A DNA stretch of 64,000 nt from Nematostella vectensis (lineage: Eukaryota; Cnidaria; Anthozoa; Actiniaria; Edwardsiidae), in contig NC_064035.1 of the NCBI RefSeq assembly GCF_932526225.1, positions 12,716,566 to 12,780,565 of the forward strand, in the 5' to 3' direction. A program made the translations under genes and the position numbers. Numbering within the stretch: position 1 is the stretch's first letter; each line of letters opens with the position of its first letter. Shown here piece by piece: positions 21,195-33,400 of the stretch. The notes beneath the pieces were generated by a model. That model made no database searches and was not told the DNA's origin. It saw only the letters and a program-made list of their open reading frames with translations.

Positions 21195-23076
21195 TCTACA
21201 TTTATAGAGCGCCTAATCAATAATTGCCCTAGGCGTTTTACAATTATATAATAATATATATCAATAAGATAAATATTACACAATCAAAATCATTCAAACA
21301 GTACATTGTGTCTTTAAAATGTTACATTTATAAAAATAGATATGATGATTAAAAATAATATATAAAAATATATAATTAAAAGTAATTAAACAAAGTTTGG
21401 GATCTAAACTAACTATGAATTAAATGCTTTTTTAAAAAGGTGATTCTTAAGGTGTGTTTGTGTGTTTGCTCATCTATCAGCCTATGTGCATTTGCATGAT
21501 GAGACAATTCTGCTTTGTTGCCAATACCACAATCTTCAGTCAGTTTTTTTTTCACAATATCCTTAAGGCTAAGTTCAAACGGCGTATTATTTATGAGCCG
21601 TATTGAATGCAAATGCATGCAAATGAAGATGAAACAATTGACTCCATTCATTTGCATGCATTTGCATTGAATATGGCTCATGGATAATACAACGTTTGAA
21701 CTTAGCCTTAGAGAAAACTAAGTAAAGCAAGCATAACAAGCTGACACCTGTGTGGAATAAATAAAACTTAAAAATTGCTGTCTGTTATAATTGGAACACT
21801 TACGGTCGAGAATTCACAGGATTCCTGTGTAATTAGTATGTATTATGCAATAGTGTGCGTTTATTAATGCTATCCTGGATAGCACGATCCACATCTTTTA
21901 TTTCTGGTAATCTTATTGTCAGTATGTCCTTATTCGTTTTTACAGTAGCTTGATAGTGCTGCTAGGGCTTTCCTAGTCCATGATGACTTCAGCTTTTTTT
22001 TTTCTGCGAGGGTAAATTGCCCTTTCAACGCTCCTCAAACTTGTCTTCTATCTGCCATGATGTTCTTGGGCTCAAAGGACCAGGTTGTAAATGGAGTTTA
22101 CGAAACAACTTAGCTGGTTATTTAGAGTTTTTACTGGGTTGAACCAAGATACAATGTTACTGAGAGATTAATTAGAGCGCAGACTATTGCGTCAAAAATT
22201 ACATTATTTCACTGAAACCCTGTGAATTCTCGACACTCACTTAGTGAAAAATGCATACTTACCAATATCCAAATCATCTTCAACAACGACAACAGCTCCA
22301 TAACCCAAGTTATCAAACACCATGCCAAGGGCAAACTTGTAATGCCGGCTAATTTTGTAGTAGCCCATGAAATGTTTCATATTAGCGGGAACAACTGGAA
22401 TATCCCCAAGGTCAGGCTGCTGGAAGAACTGGATTTTGTCACCATATGACTTGATAACATTAGCAGTTTGTTGGTGGCCACAGTCTTGGCTAACAATTAT
22501 TGGAAACGTTTCCGCTGATGGTCGATAATCGAATAAACGGTCTATACATCGTTTGACGTATTCTGGTCTATTGCAAGAAATTACTAAAACTGCTATTTGT
22601 TCTTGTTCTTCTGAAACGCCTGGATGCACGGTCGTGTGTTTAACATGGTCATATGAGGTAGCTTTATCATCAGTTTTCCCTGTCGTGGGTTCATCGACTC
22701 TGTTGTTGGCTTCAATCAGTGTTTCGCTTACTTTTTCTTCGCTTTGATCGAGCCGTTTGTTTACATCTTCTTCGGAATGTCTTCCAAGGGCATCCGTAGC
22801 TTTCTCAGTTCGAGGTCGCTCTGTTTTTCCGCCTAAACTCTCCTGCTTCCTCTCTCTTTCGATCATTTCAACCACCTTCCCTAGTGGTGAGTTTGGATCA
22901 TTCTTCCACTTCCTCATAATAATTTCTTTTCCCATGTTTCCAAGAGCTTGTTTTCCGTCTTCAAGCTTACTTTTGCTCATGAACTTATTGAAGAGTACAA
23001 TGTTTCCAAATATGAAAACCACAGCAAAACATATGATTAGAAACCACGTGTATTTTCTTAAATAAATAACACGCAT
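20346..23076 (-). CDS. MGAT1: Alpha-1,3-mannosyl-glycoprotein 2-beta-N-acetylglucosaminyltransferase I
   Basis: Two exons on the minus strand, 23076-22263 and 21013-20346, join in phase (GTAAGT donor, TTTCAG acceptor) to 493 residues. The protein is a type II Golgi enzyme: short basic cytosolic end, membrane anchor at about 10-32, charged stem to about 165, then the catalytic domain. It transfers GlcNAc from UDP-GlcNAc to Man5GlcNAc2, opening the path to hybrid and complex N-glycans. Diagnostic motifs: VLVISCNRPEYVKRCID, VVVEDDLDI (EDD at 266-268 binds Mn2+/UDP-GlcNAc), LWCVSAWNDNGKE, RTDFFPGLGW and FWDDWMRQPEQR. It is about 50 residues longer than the human enzyme, mostly in the stem. The 1.25-kb intron carries a simple repeat and a foldback element. 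It is divergently placed to the actin-fusion gene. Confidence 0.97.
21151..21194. repeat. AAT microsatellite in the MGAT1 intron
   Basis: About 14 copies of AAT, followed by TTTATAGAGCGCC ... GGCGTTTTACAA, a motif pair often seen in dispersed invertebrate repeats. Confidence 0.9.
21564..21710. mobile_element. Foldback MITE in the MGAT1 intron
   Basis: Two arms of about 63 bp in inverted orientation start TAAGGCTAAGTTCAAACG and run through ATGAGCC, ATTGAATGCAAATG or close variants, and CATGCAAATGAA. Together they would fold into a long hairpin with a very short loop. No coding capacity. Confidence 0.75.
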
Positions 23077-23449
23077 TTTTTGTAGCTTAGAAGGCCTTCA
23101 CCCTTTGTTTAATTCTTCGATAGTTTTGACTTCATGAAAGACTTCATAAAGTTTTCAGAGAAGAGGACGCCATGGTGCCATTGGAGAAGACTGCTGACCG
23201 ATTCTGACGTGGCACGATATGGCATTTCGTGGGCTTCCTGTGGTCCAACCTGAATCTATCTTTTGAAGAGACAAGCTTTTATTTTATTATTCGTCAATCT
23301 TCTTACACAAAACGGGCATAAAGTTTAAGTCAAGTTTTAGAAGGATTATCGCCTTCGGTGTATGTACAAAGAAAAAAATAGGGCATATATTTTAAGAACT
23401 AGGAACTGCGCAATATATCAGGAGGGGGCACTAAATAAGAAACAAGACG

Positions 23450-23583
23450 GCGGATCTAGCTATTCGCTAAAGGGGGGGTTTGGCTCAGTGACAATGGGGG
23501 AGGGGGTATTTTTTTTGTTACATATGGCTTTCTGACAGGCCAAAGGGGAGTTTAAACCCCCTAAAACCTCCCCCTAGATCCGC
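23450..23583. mobile_element. MITE-like element with GCGGATCTAG ends
   Basis: GCGGATCTAG at the left and CTAGATCCGC at the right flank a G/C-skewed interior with poly-G then poly-C runs that are themselves roughly inverted. No target duplication seen. Confidence 0.5.
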
Positions 23584-24187
23584 TACTGCGAAAAGGAATA
23601 TTTAATCGTATAAGCAACAAGTCAGTTTATGGAAAATGTAAACATTAGATTGAAACATATGCAAAAGTCCCAGAGAGCGTTGTTTTCTCTGATAAAGCAA
23701 ACTTTTGTGGTAGCATTCTTACCTAGAACTGTGTATTTTTCAGGCAGTTCGCCGCGACGGATTTTTACTTGCAAACTGATCATTCTGTAAGAGCGGAAGT
23801 TGGGTATAAGAGCTAAACTTGCTTCTGTTAGGGGAGGGGGGCTACGTAAATTAGGCTTTTTTAATCCACCCTCACAATTTATTACACATCCCATAGTTGG
23901 GTGGCCACCCGATACTTTCTCAAACTTCATTTGAGAGTCAGTTTTGAACATTAAACAATAAATTTTGAACATTGAATAATATAATAGAAAAATTATTTGC
24001 AGTTTGACTTTATGTATGTAATAAATGCAAAATAAAATTTCACGTCTGTTATCAATCTTCGAAATTCGCCTATGTGCAAAACAGAGTCCATGCGACAAAC
24101 ACTAAAATAAAGAGGGCTATGACTAATTTGGCCTCGAAAATGAGTTTTACGTATTTTCTCGTCACGCCCTCTCCCCCCCCCCTCATC

Positions 24188-24230
24188 TAGCCTGCGTGCA
24201 GCCGGACTATTTCCGGCTGCACGCAGGCTA
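24188..24230. repeat. Perfect short hairpin
   Basis: TAGCCTGCGTGCAGCCGGA is followed by a 5-base loop and its exact reverse complement. It lies about 210 bp upstream of the actin-fusion start codon. Its compact form suggests a miniature foldback repeat rather than a terminator. Confidence 0.8.
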
Positions 24231-24439
24231 CCCTCATCAGGAAGTCAACAATACTTGTTGCGTGACTTATTCGTGGAATCGAGGCTATCTTGTGCATTTG
24301 CGCCCCGAAACATGGCGCTCGGCTGAGTAATCTTCGACTGTGTTTATTAATCCATATATAAACCTTCAAGGCTGAAGCGGTCACCTTTGAAAGCGCTCTG
24401 TAAACCCTAATGCATTGAAATCTTTATTACGGACTTACA

Positions 24440-27400
24440 ATGTGGCAATTAGGAGTTTGGGAAATATTTGGAATTGTTTTAGTTTCATTGTACTTCGTTG
24501 CCTCTCTACTCCGCCGAACACCAGGAGAGCAGCGTACAAAACAAGAAACATCCAAAGAATCAAAAGACAAGAAGCGATTAGATAAAAGCTGCGATCGCGA
24601 CTCAGATAAGGCAGGGAAAGTGATATTGAATAACGAAGATGCGGGTAAAGGACTTCGCGAGGATGAAGGGCAAGAAGAGACAAGTACTCAACATGTTTTG
24701 CAAGAATCGATTGCGACTTCACAAATCACTAAAAACGTACCTTGCGAGATAACAGCAAAGCTAAATGCCACAAAGTCTCCGAGCACATCTGACGAACTGA
24801 TAGATCTAGATGGCAATTTCAGTAGCGATAAGAGTTACAAAACTATCCGTAGTTCCGGAGATGAAGAAAGCCTTGAGATTTCTTATGATTTGGAAACTCA
24901 ATTTTCAAGCGATTATAAGATCTCTGAGGCTTTAGCGGAAGTGGGGCTACGAATGCATAAAGACGGAAAACCAAGCACTTCTTGCACTTCAGAGGGATTT
25001 AATTCGTACAAGTCAGAAGAGGATGAAAAAGTCGTTGAAGAGGTTTATTTGTCGGTTATGCAAGACAAACCGTTGGAAAAACAGACAGAAACCCCGAAAC
25101 CAGAATCTGCCAAGAACACGAGCGAGTCTGAATTAGAGGCCAATTCGGAGAATGCTAGACATGCATTGCAAATATCGAATTACGCTGATTCTCTCGTCAG
25201 GGACACAACGATTAAAGCGGTTAAAGATGTGCAGACTTATGCATTTGCTGAAGACCTCTCTATTGACATTATCGGAGATGCTATGAGTGAAATACCGCAG
25301 ACTGACTCTGTACCTTCCTCATCATCATCATCTGAATCATCAGAATTATTACACGAGAAGCAGCTAGACATATTTGTTGATGAACTTCTCAAAGAGGTTA
25401 TTGAAAATGCTGTAAGTGATGTCGAGCAAATAAAAGATTTTGCCAACAACCTTTCAGATATCATATGTGCTGACTCAACAATTACCGTTATTACAGAAAG
25501 AAAACTGAAAGAAGAAAATGAAGCTCTTGAAAGGAGTAGTTACTTAAATGATAGGCCCAGCAGGTTAAGTGTAGCTGAAGTGGAACATTTAGATGCAGAC
25601 GAAAAGACAACACAACCCTATTTCCCAAGCAATAATAATCAGAACACCCAAACAAATACTCAGCAAGGCACTAAAGTGCTTAATAATAATTATGAGGTAA
25701 TAAGCAGTGAAACTGTTTCCTCCAAGAACGACTCACCAGGGATCCCTGAGATAAGGGATTTTTCAGCTGTTAGCAATGAGAAACCAGTAGAACTAACAGA
25801 GCTCACAGCTGGGGATGAAACAGCTGAGGTGATTTTTAAACAGGGATTAAACCCCCCAGATAGTGCCTTAGAACAAGAAGAACAAACAGATCCAAGGGCT
25901 GGAGATAATTTTTTAGAAACTACACAAAACCGAGGTCCACAGGGTCTTGATTTCCAATCTGGGGAAAATTTCGAGTTAAATTCTCAAGATGATTTAAGGA
26001 ATGAGCAGAAGAATAAAATTGAGTTTACAAAGCCAGTACAGCAGCCTGAAAATGATGAACTAGAAACACTTGAAGGACCCTCTGTCCAAGTCAAATTAGA
26101 TGAAGATACTGAATCAAATGCACAATACCAGGATGAGACTGGTCCCCCAGCCCATGAAGAGCATGAAGGGGTGGTACTCAGGCATAAAGCTGTAGACAAA
26201 GTGTCTGGGAGTAGTGAACGCATCAGTTGGAGAGACAGTCTGATCTTAGATTTGGAGAATGACCTGGAGGAGAGCCTAGAGAGTGGATCAGAGCTTGGGT
26301 CCCCTGTATCACCACCAGCTCAACCAGCAGGGAGAGATCTGTCAGAAGAGAGTGATGAATTTATAGACTCAGAAGAAGATGAAGTTATTGATCATGCTGC
26401 TGAAGCGCAACTAGGCGCTGTTGGGGGCTCTCATTCTCCTAATGAGGATATTGATAATGATGACTTTAGTAGTGATGATGAAGACTATGATAAAGATGAT
26501 GACAATGATAATGATCATGTTTTTGACCCAAAACTTACTGTTGATGGACTCTGCGTCAGCAAGCCAAAAGAAAAGGCTCCACTTAAATCAGGTAATAATT
26601 GCTATTTTGTAAATCCATAAGGGCTTCACAGTGCCTACCCCTTCTGTAGAACATTGTGTCTTCTATCCCCATCACTCTCTGTACTGCCTTTGCCACTGTT
26701 ATTCCTAGAACAAAGAAAAGGAGGTATTCATTTAAACGTACAATAAATGCTAAACTTAAAGGATATATGCATTATTTTTTTTTAAAGTCTGAAACTTTTA
26801 ACATACCACAATATGTTTTTTATTCACCCATTTTTTATTATTTCAGTGGACTCACACTACAACAGAGCGATCGTGCTGGATAATGGGTGTGGCATCTCAA
26901 AGATAGGTTTTGCTGGTGACAGAGTACCTCGGATCATACAGCCAGCTGTTGTTGGGAACCCTCAGAGGTTTTCCATGCTTATTGGAGATAATGTAAACGT
27001 CAAGGACTACAAGAAATATGGTGATGCAGCTGTTGCTAAGAGTGGGGTCATGCATCTCAGTAAGTACATGTAACATATAAGGTGCACTTCGAGGTTCACT
27101 ACATATTTGCTCTTTGTTAAACTATAGTTTGTCACACTCACACACACTTGCCAGGGCTGTAGCAGGCTTTGACATACTTGTGGGGGGGGGGGTGGTACAG
27201 AGACACTAAGAAAACTGGGGAGGCACAGCCACACCCCTTTTGTAAATTTCTATATTTTTTGGTGGAAAAACAGGGGCCACAGGCTCCCTGGCCTCCTTTT
27301 GGGCAGTGCATACTTGGAGGTCTGCGCTTACTTTGGGTGAAGACGTACCACTGCCAGCAAAGGGGAACCTTTTGTGAAGATCATGGAAACCTTGAGTCTG

Positions 27401-30400
27401 CATATTGTATATAGAGATGTTTTGTAAACTCCTATACAGCAGGTGTTAAATATTTGTTTGTTGAAGGTTATCCTATGCATGCTGACAAACTGGAGACCTG
27501 GACAGATGTGGTAGATCTGTGGGAGTACCTGTTATATGATGAGCTTGATATTGGAGAGGGTGAACACCCTTTTATCGTCACAGAGATTGCTAAGAACCAT
27601 CCTAAAAATCGAGAGAAACTTACTGAGGTAAGGAAAATATTTCAGAAATTATGCCTGCTGACAATGCAGATTAAGGAAGGTTTGCGCATTTAACCCTGTG
27701 CAAAGAATAATAAATATATGTAATGTAATGTTTGGGGAAAGGGGGCCATTTTCAGCCATAATTCCCTTTTGTATATTTGTTGAATTCCATCTCTACTTAT
27801 TGGGCAGTTTTGCTCCTGCCTCTCCTCCTGTTATTGACAACCCTGGATACCTGCTCCCCTGGCATAATAGACTGTGCTTTGGAACAATTCAAAGCTGTTA
27901 CTAGAACAAGGAGGCAGGTTGTGGTGTGAAATGTCTTGTAATGGTTACTGAGTACTGTATATTTTTTTCAGATTCTGTTTGAACAGTTCAGCGCTCCAGC
28001 GATGTACTTAGCAGATCAGCTGTCATTGTCACTCTATGCATCTGGAATGACAACTGGAGTATGTCTGTCATCTGGTTTCTCATGCACCCAGGCAGCAGTC
28101 ATTTATGAGGGCCACACCTTGAATCACACTCTGCAGACACTAGAAATTGGAGGGCACCATTTGACAGAGAACTTGAAGCAGTACCTTAGAGATCAAAGGG
28201 GTCATAACTTCACTTCTTCATCTGGCTGGCAGATTGTCAACGATATCAAAGAGAAAATTTGCTACCTTTCCAAAGGTAAACACTTTACTTTCATAGCTAA
28301 AACACATAATGTGCATGCACAACTAATTAGTTTTATTCAACAAGAACCTTAATGTTTTCCAAAAAGAACACAGATTACTGTCGAATCCGTTGTATTGCGG
28401 CACCACATTTTCAAAACATCGATTTGTTTTTGTCTTTTCTGTTCCGCCAGTCAAATCATTCTAAGCCAATCTGACGGAACAGAAAACCAAAACAAATCGT
28501 GTTTTGAAAACGCGGGTCGTGATACAACAAATTCAACAGTAAACAGACATTGGAAAACATTTGTCTCGTGAGCTTTATCCAAATAAAGACATTGTTTTGT
28601 TTTTCTTTAACTTAGATCATCTCAAAGAGGTGCATAATTACAAGACCAATGAAGGGCTGACCAAATTCTACACTTTGCCTGATGGCCAGATGATCAGCAT
28701 TGGCTATGAGTGTATCTCCTCCATGGAGCCCCTATTCAGACCCGACCTGCTTTTGCAAGCAAATGACACCATTGCCTCCCAGCCACCTGTGTATGAGCTG
28801 ATATCCCGAGCCATCAACAGGTAGCTATTGCCATGTCCATGCTGTACACATAGAAGCAAGTGTCCATGATAACAGGTGTCCATACTAGCAAGTGTCCATA
28901 ATAGCAGGTTCATAATAGCAAATGTCCATAATAGGAAGTGTCCATTATAGCAAATGTCCATTATAGCAAGTGTCCATAATAGCAGGTTCATAATAGGAAG
29001 TGTCCATTATAGCAAGTGTCCATAATATCAAGTGTCCCTTATATCAAGTGTCCATTATATCAAGTGTCCATTATATCAAGTGTCTACAATAGCAACTTGT
29101 TTCCATACTCGCAAGTGTCCATGATAGAAAGTGCCCGTAATAGCAAATGTCCATAATAGCAAATGTCCATAATAGCAAGTGTCCATAATAGCAAGTGCCC
29201 ATAATAGCAAATGCCCATAATAGCAATTGTCCATAATAGCAAGTGTCCATACTAGCAAGTGCCCATAATAGCAAGTGTCCATAATAGCAAGTGCCCATAA
29301 TAGCAAGTGTCCATACTAGCAAGTGCCCATAATAGCAAATGTCCATACTCGCAAGTGCCCATAATAGCAAGTGACCATAATAGCAATTGTCCATAATAGG
29401 AAGTGTCCATAATAGCAAATGTCCATAATAGCAAGTGCCCATAATAGCAAATGTCCATAATAGCAAGTGTCCATACTAGCAAATGTCCATAATAGCAAGT
29501 GTCCATAATAGCAAGTGCCCATAATAGCAAGTGTCCATACTAGCAAGTGCCCATAATAGCAAATGTCCATAATAGCAAATGTCCATAATAGCAAGTGTCC
29601 ATACTAGCAAGTGCCCATAATAGCAAGTGTCCATACTAGCAAGTGCCCATAATAGCAAATGTCCATACTCGCAAGTGCCCGTAATAGCAAGTGACCATAA
29701 TAGCAAGTGCCCATAATAGCAAATGTCCATAATAGCAAGTGCCCATAATAGCAAATGTCCATACTAGCAAATGTCCATAATAGCAAGTGTCCATACTAGC
29801 AAGTGCCCATAATAGCAAGTGTCCATACTAGCAAGTGTCCATAATAGGAAGTGTCCATAATAGGAAGTGTCCATAATAGCAAATGTCCATAATAGCAAGT
29901 GCCCATAATAGCAAGTGTCCATAATAGCAAGTGTCCATAATAGCAAGTGTCCATACTAGCAAATGTCCATAATAGCAAGTGTCCATACTAGCAAATGCCC
30001 ATAATAGCAAATGTCCATAATAGCAAGTGTCCATACTAGCAAGTGCCCATAATAGCAAGTGTCCATAATAGCAAGTGTCCATAATAGCAAGTGTCCATAC
30101 TAGCAAGTGCCCATACTAGCAAGTGCCCATAATAGCAAATGTCCATAATAGCAAGTGTCCATACTAGCAAGTGACCATAATAGCAAGTGTCCATAATAGC
30201 AAGTGTCCATACTAGCAAATGTCCATACTCGCAAGTGCCCATAATAGCAAGTGTCCATAATAGCAAGTGTCCATACTAGCAAATGTCCATTATAGCAAGT
30301 GTCCATAATATCAAGTGTCCCTTATATCAAGTGTCCATTATATCAAGTGTCCATTATATCAAGTGTCTATAATAGCAACTTGTTTCCATACTCGCAAGTG

Positions 30401-33400
30401 TCCATGATAGAAAGTGCCCGTAATAGCAAATGTCCATTATAGCAAGTGTCCATAATAGCAAGTGCCCATAATAGCAAATGCCCATAATAGCAAGTGTCCA
30501 TAATAGCAAGTGCCCATACTAGCAAGTGCCCATAATAGCAAGTGCCCATACTAGCAAATGCCCATAATAGCAAATGCCCATAATAGCAAGTGTCCATACT
30601 AGCAAGTGCCCATAATAGCAAATGTCCATAATAGCAAGTGCCCATAATAGCAAGTGACCATAATAGCAAGTGTCCATAATAGCAAGTGTCCATAATAGGA
30701 AGTGTCCATAATAGCAAATGTCCATAATAGCAAGTGCCCATAATAGCAAATGTCCATAATAGCAAGTGTCCATACTAGCAAATGTCCATAAAAGCAAGTG
30801 TCCATAATAGCAAGTGCCCATAATAGCAAGTGTCCATACTAGCAAGTGCCCATACTAGCAAGTGCCCATAATAGCAAATGTCCATAATAGCAAATGTCCA
30901 TAATAGCAAATGTCCATACTCGCAAGTGCCCGTAATAGCAAGTGACCATAATAGCAAGTGCCCATAATAGCAAATGTCCATAATAGCAAGTGCCCATAAT
31001 AGCAAATGTCCATACTAGCAAATGTCCATAATAGCAAGTGTCCATACTAGCAAGTGCCCATAATAGCAAGTGTCCATACTAGCAAGTGCCCATAATAGCA
31101 AATGTCCATACTCGCAAGTGCCCATAATAGCAAGTGACCATAATAGCAAGTGTCCATAATAGCAAGTGTCCATAATAGCAAGTGTCCATAATAGCAAATG
31201 TCCATAATAGCAAGTGCCCATAATAGCAAAAGTCCATAATAGCAAGTGTCCATAATAGCAAGTGTCCATAATAGGAAGTGTCCATAATAGCAGGTTCATA
31301 ATAGGAAGTGTCCATTATAGCAAGTGTCCATAATATCAAGTGTCCCTTATATCAAGTGTCCATTATATCAAGTGTCTATAATAGCAACTTGTTTCCATAC
31401 TCGCAAGTGTCCATGGTAGAAAGTGCCCGTAATAGCAAATGTCCATTATAGCAAGTGTCCATAATAGCAAGTGCCCATAATAGCAAATGCCCATAATAGC
31501 AAGTGTCCATAATAGCAAGTGCCCATACTAGCAAGTGCCCATAATAGCAAGTGCCCATACTAGCAAATGCCCATAATAGCAAATGCCCATAATAGCAAGT
31601 GTCCATACTAGCAAGTGTCCATACTAGCAAGTGCCCATAATAGCAAATGTCCATACTCGCAAGTGCCCATAATAGCAAGTGACCATAATAGCAAGTGTCC
31701 ATAATAGCAAGTGTCCATAATAGGAAGTGTCCATAATAGCAAATGTCCATAATAGCAAGTGCCCATAATAGCAAATGTCCATAATAGCAAGTGTCCATAC
31801 TAGCAAATGTCCATAAAAGCAAGTGTCCATAATAGCAAGTGCCCATAATAGCAAGTGTCCATACTAGCAAGTGCCCATACTAGCAAGTGCCCATAATAGC
31901 AAATGTCCGTAATAGCAAGTGACCATAATAGCAAGTGCCCATAATAGCAAATGTCCATAATAGCAAGTGCCCATAATAGCAAATGTCCATACTAGCAAAT
32001 GTCCATAATAGCAAGTGTCCATACTAGCAAGTGCCCATAATAGCAAGTGTCCATACTAGCAAGTGCCCATAATAGCAAATGTCCATACTCGCAAGTGCCC
32101 ATAATAGCAAGTGACCATAATAGCAAGTGTCCATAATAGCAAGTGTCCATAATAGCAAGTGTCCATAATAGCAAATGTCCATAATAGCAAGTGCCCATAA
32201 TAGCAAAAATCCATAATAGCAAGTGTCCATACTAGCAAATGTCCATAATAGCAAGTGTCCATAATAGCAAGTGTCCATAATAGCAAGTGTCCATACTAGC
32301 AAGTGCCCATACTAGCAAGTGCCCATAATAGCAAATGTCCATAATAGCAAGTGTCCATACTAGCAAGTGCCCATAATAGCAAGTGTCCATAATAGCAAAT
32401 GCCCATAATAGCAAGTGTCCATACTAGCAAGTGTCCATAATAGCAAGTGTCCATAATAGCAAATGCCCATAATAGCAAGTGTCCATACTAGCAAGTGTCC
32501 ATAATAACAAGTGTCCATACTAGCAAGTGCCCATAATAGCAAATGTCCATACTCGCAAGTGCCCATAATAGCAAATGTCCATAATAACAAGTGTCCATAC
32601 TAGCAAGTGCCCATAATAGCAAGTGTCCATAATAGCAAATGCCCATAATAGCAAGTGTCCATACTAGCAAGTGTCCATAATAGCAAGTGTCCATAATAGC
32701 AAATGCCCATAATAGCTAGTGTCCATACTAGCAAGTGTCCATAATAACAAGTGTCCATACTAGCAAGTGCCCATAATAGCAAATGTCCATACTCGCAAGT
32801 GCCCATAATAGCAAGTGTCCATACTAGCAAATGTCCATAATAGCAAGTGTCCAGACTAGCAAGTGCCCATAATAGCAAATGTCCATAATAGCAAATGTCC
32901 ATAATAGCAAGTGTCCATAATAGCAAATGCCCATAATAGCAAGTGCCCATAATAGCAAGTGTCCATAATAGCAAATGTCCATACTAGCAAGTGTCCATAC
33001 TAGCAATTGTCCATACTAGCAAGTGCCCATAATAGCAAATGTCCATAATAGCAAATGTCCATAATAGCAAATGTCCATACTCGCAAGTGCCCATAATAGC
33101 AAATGTCCATACTCGCAAGTGCCCATAATAGCAAGTGACCATAATAGCAAGTGTCCATAATAGCAAGTGTCCATAATAGGAAGTGTCCATAATAGCAAAT
33201 GTCCATAATAGCAAGTGCCCATAATAGCAAATGTCCATAATAGCAAGTGTCCATACTAGCAAATGTCCATAATAGCAAGTGTCCATAATAGCAAGTGCCC
33301 ATAATAGCAAGTGTCCATACTAGCAAGTGCCCATACTAGCAAGTGCCCATAATAGCAAATGTCCATAATAGCAAATGTCCATAATAGCAAATGTCCATAC

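Larger units (their letters stand above)
23077..24439. promoter_or_regulatory. Divergent 5' region between MGAT1 and the actin-fusion gene
   Basis: The two start codons face away from each other across 1.36 kb, so both promoters must lie here. No core promoter element can be assigned. The interval also holds a MITE-like repeat (23450-23583) and a perfect hairpin (24188-24230). Confidence 0.5.

Noticed and set aside
26813..27073. Actin part as a separate gene starting near 26813
   Set aside because: The in-frame ATG upstream lies in the pyrimidine-rich acceptor region and would give a poor N-terminus; the TTTCAG acceptor joins exon 1 in phase.
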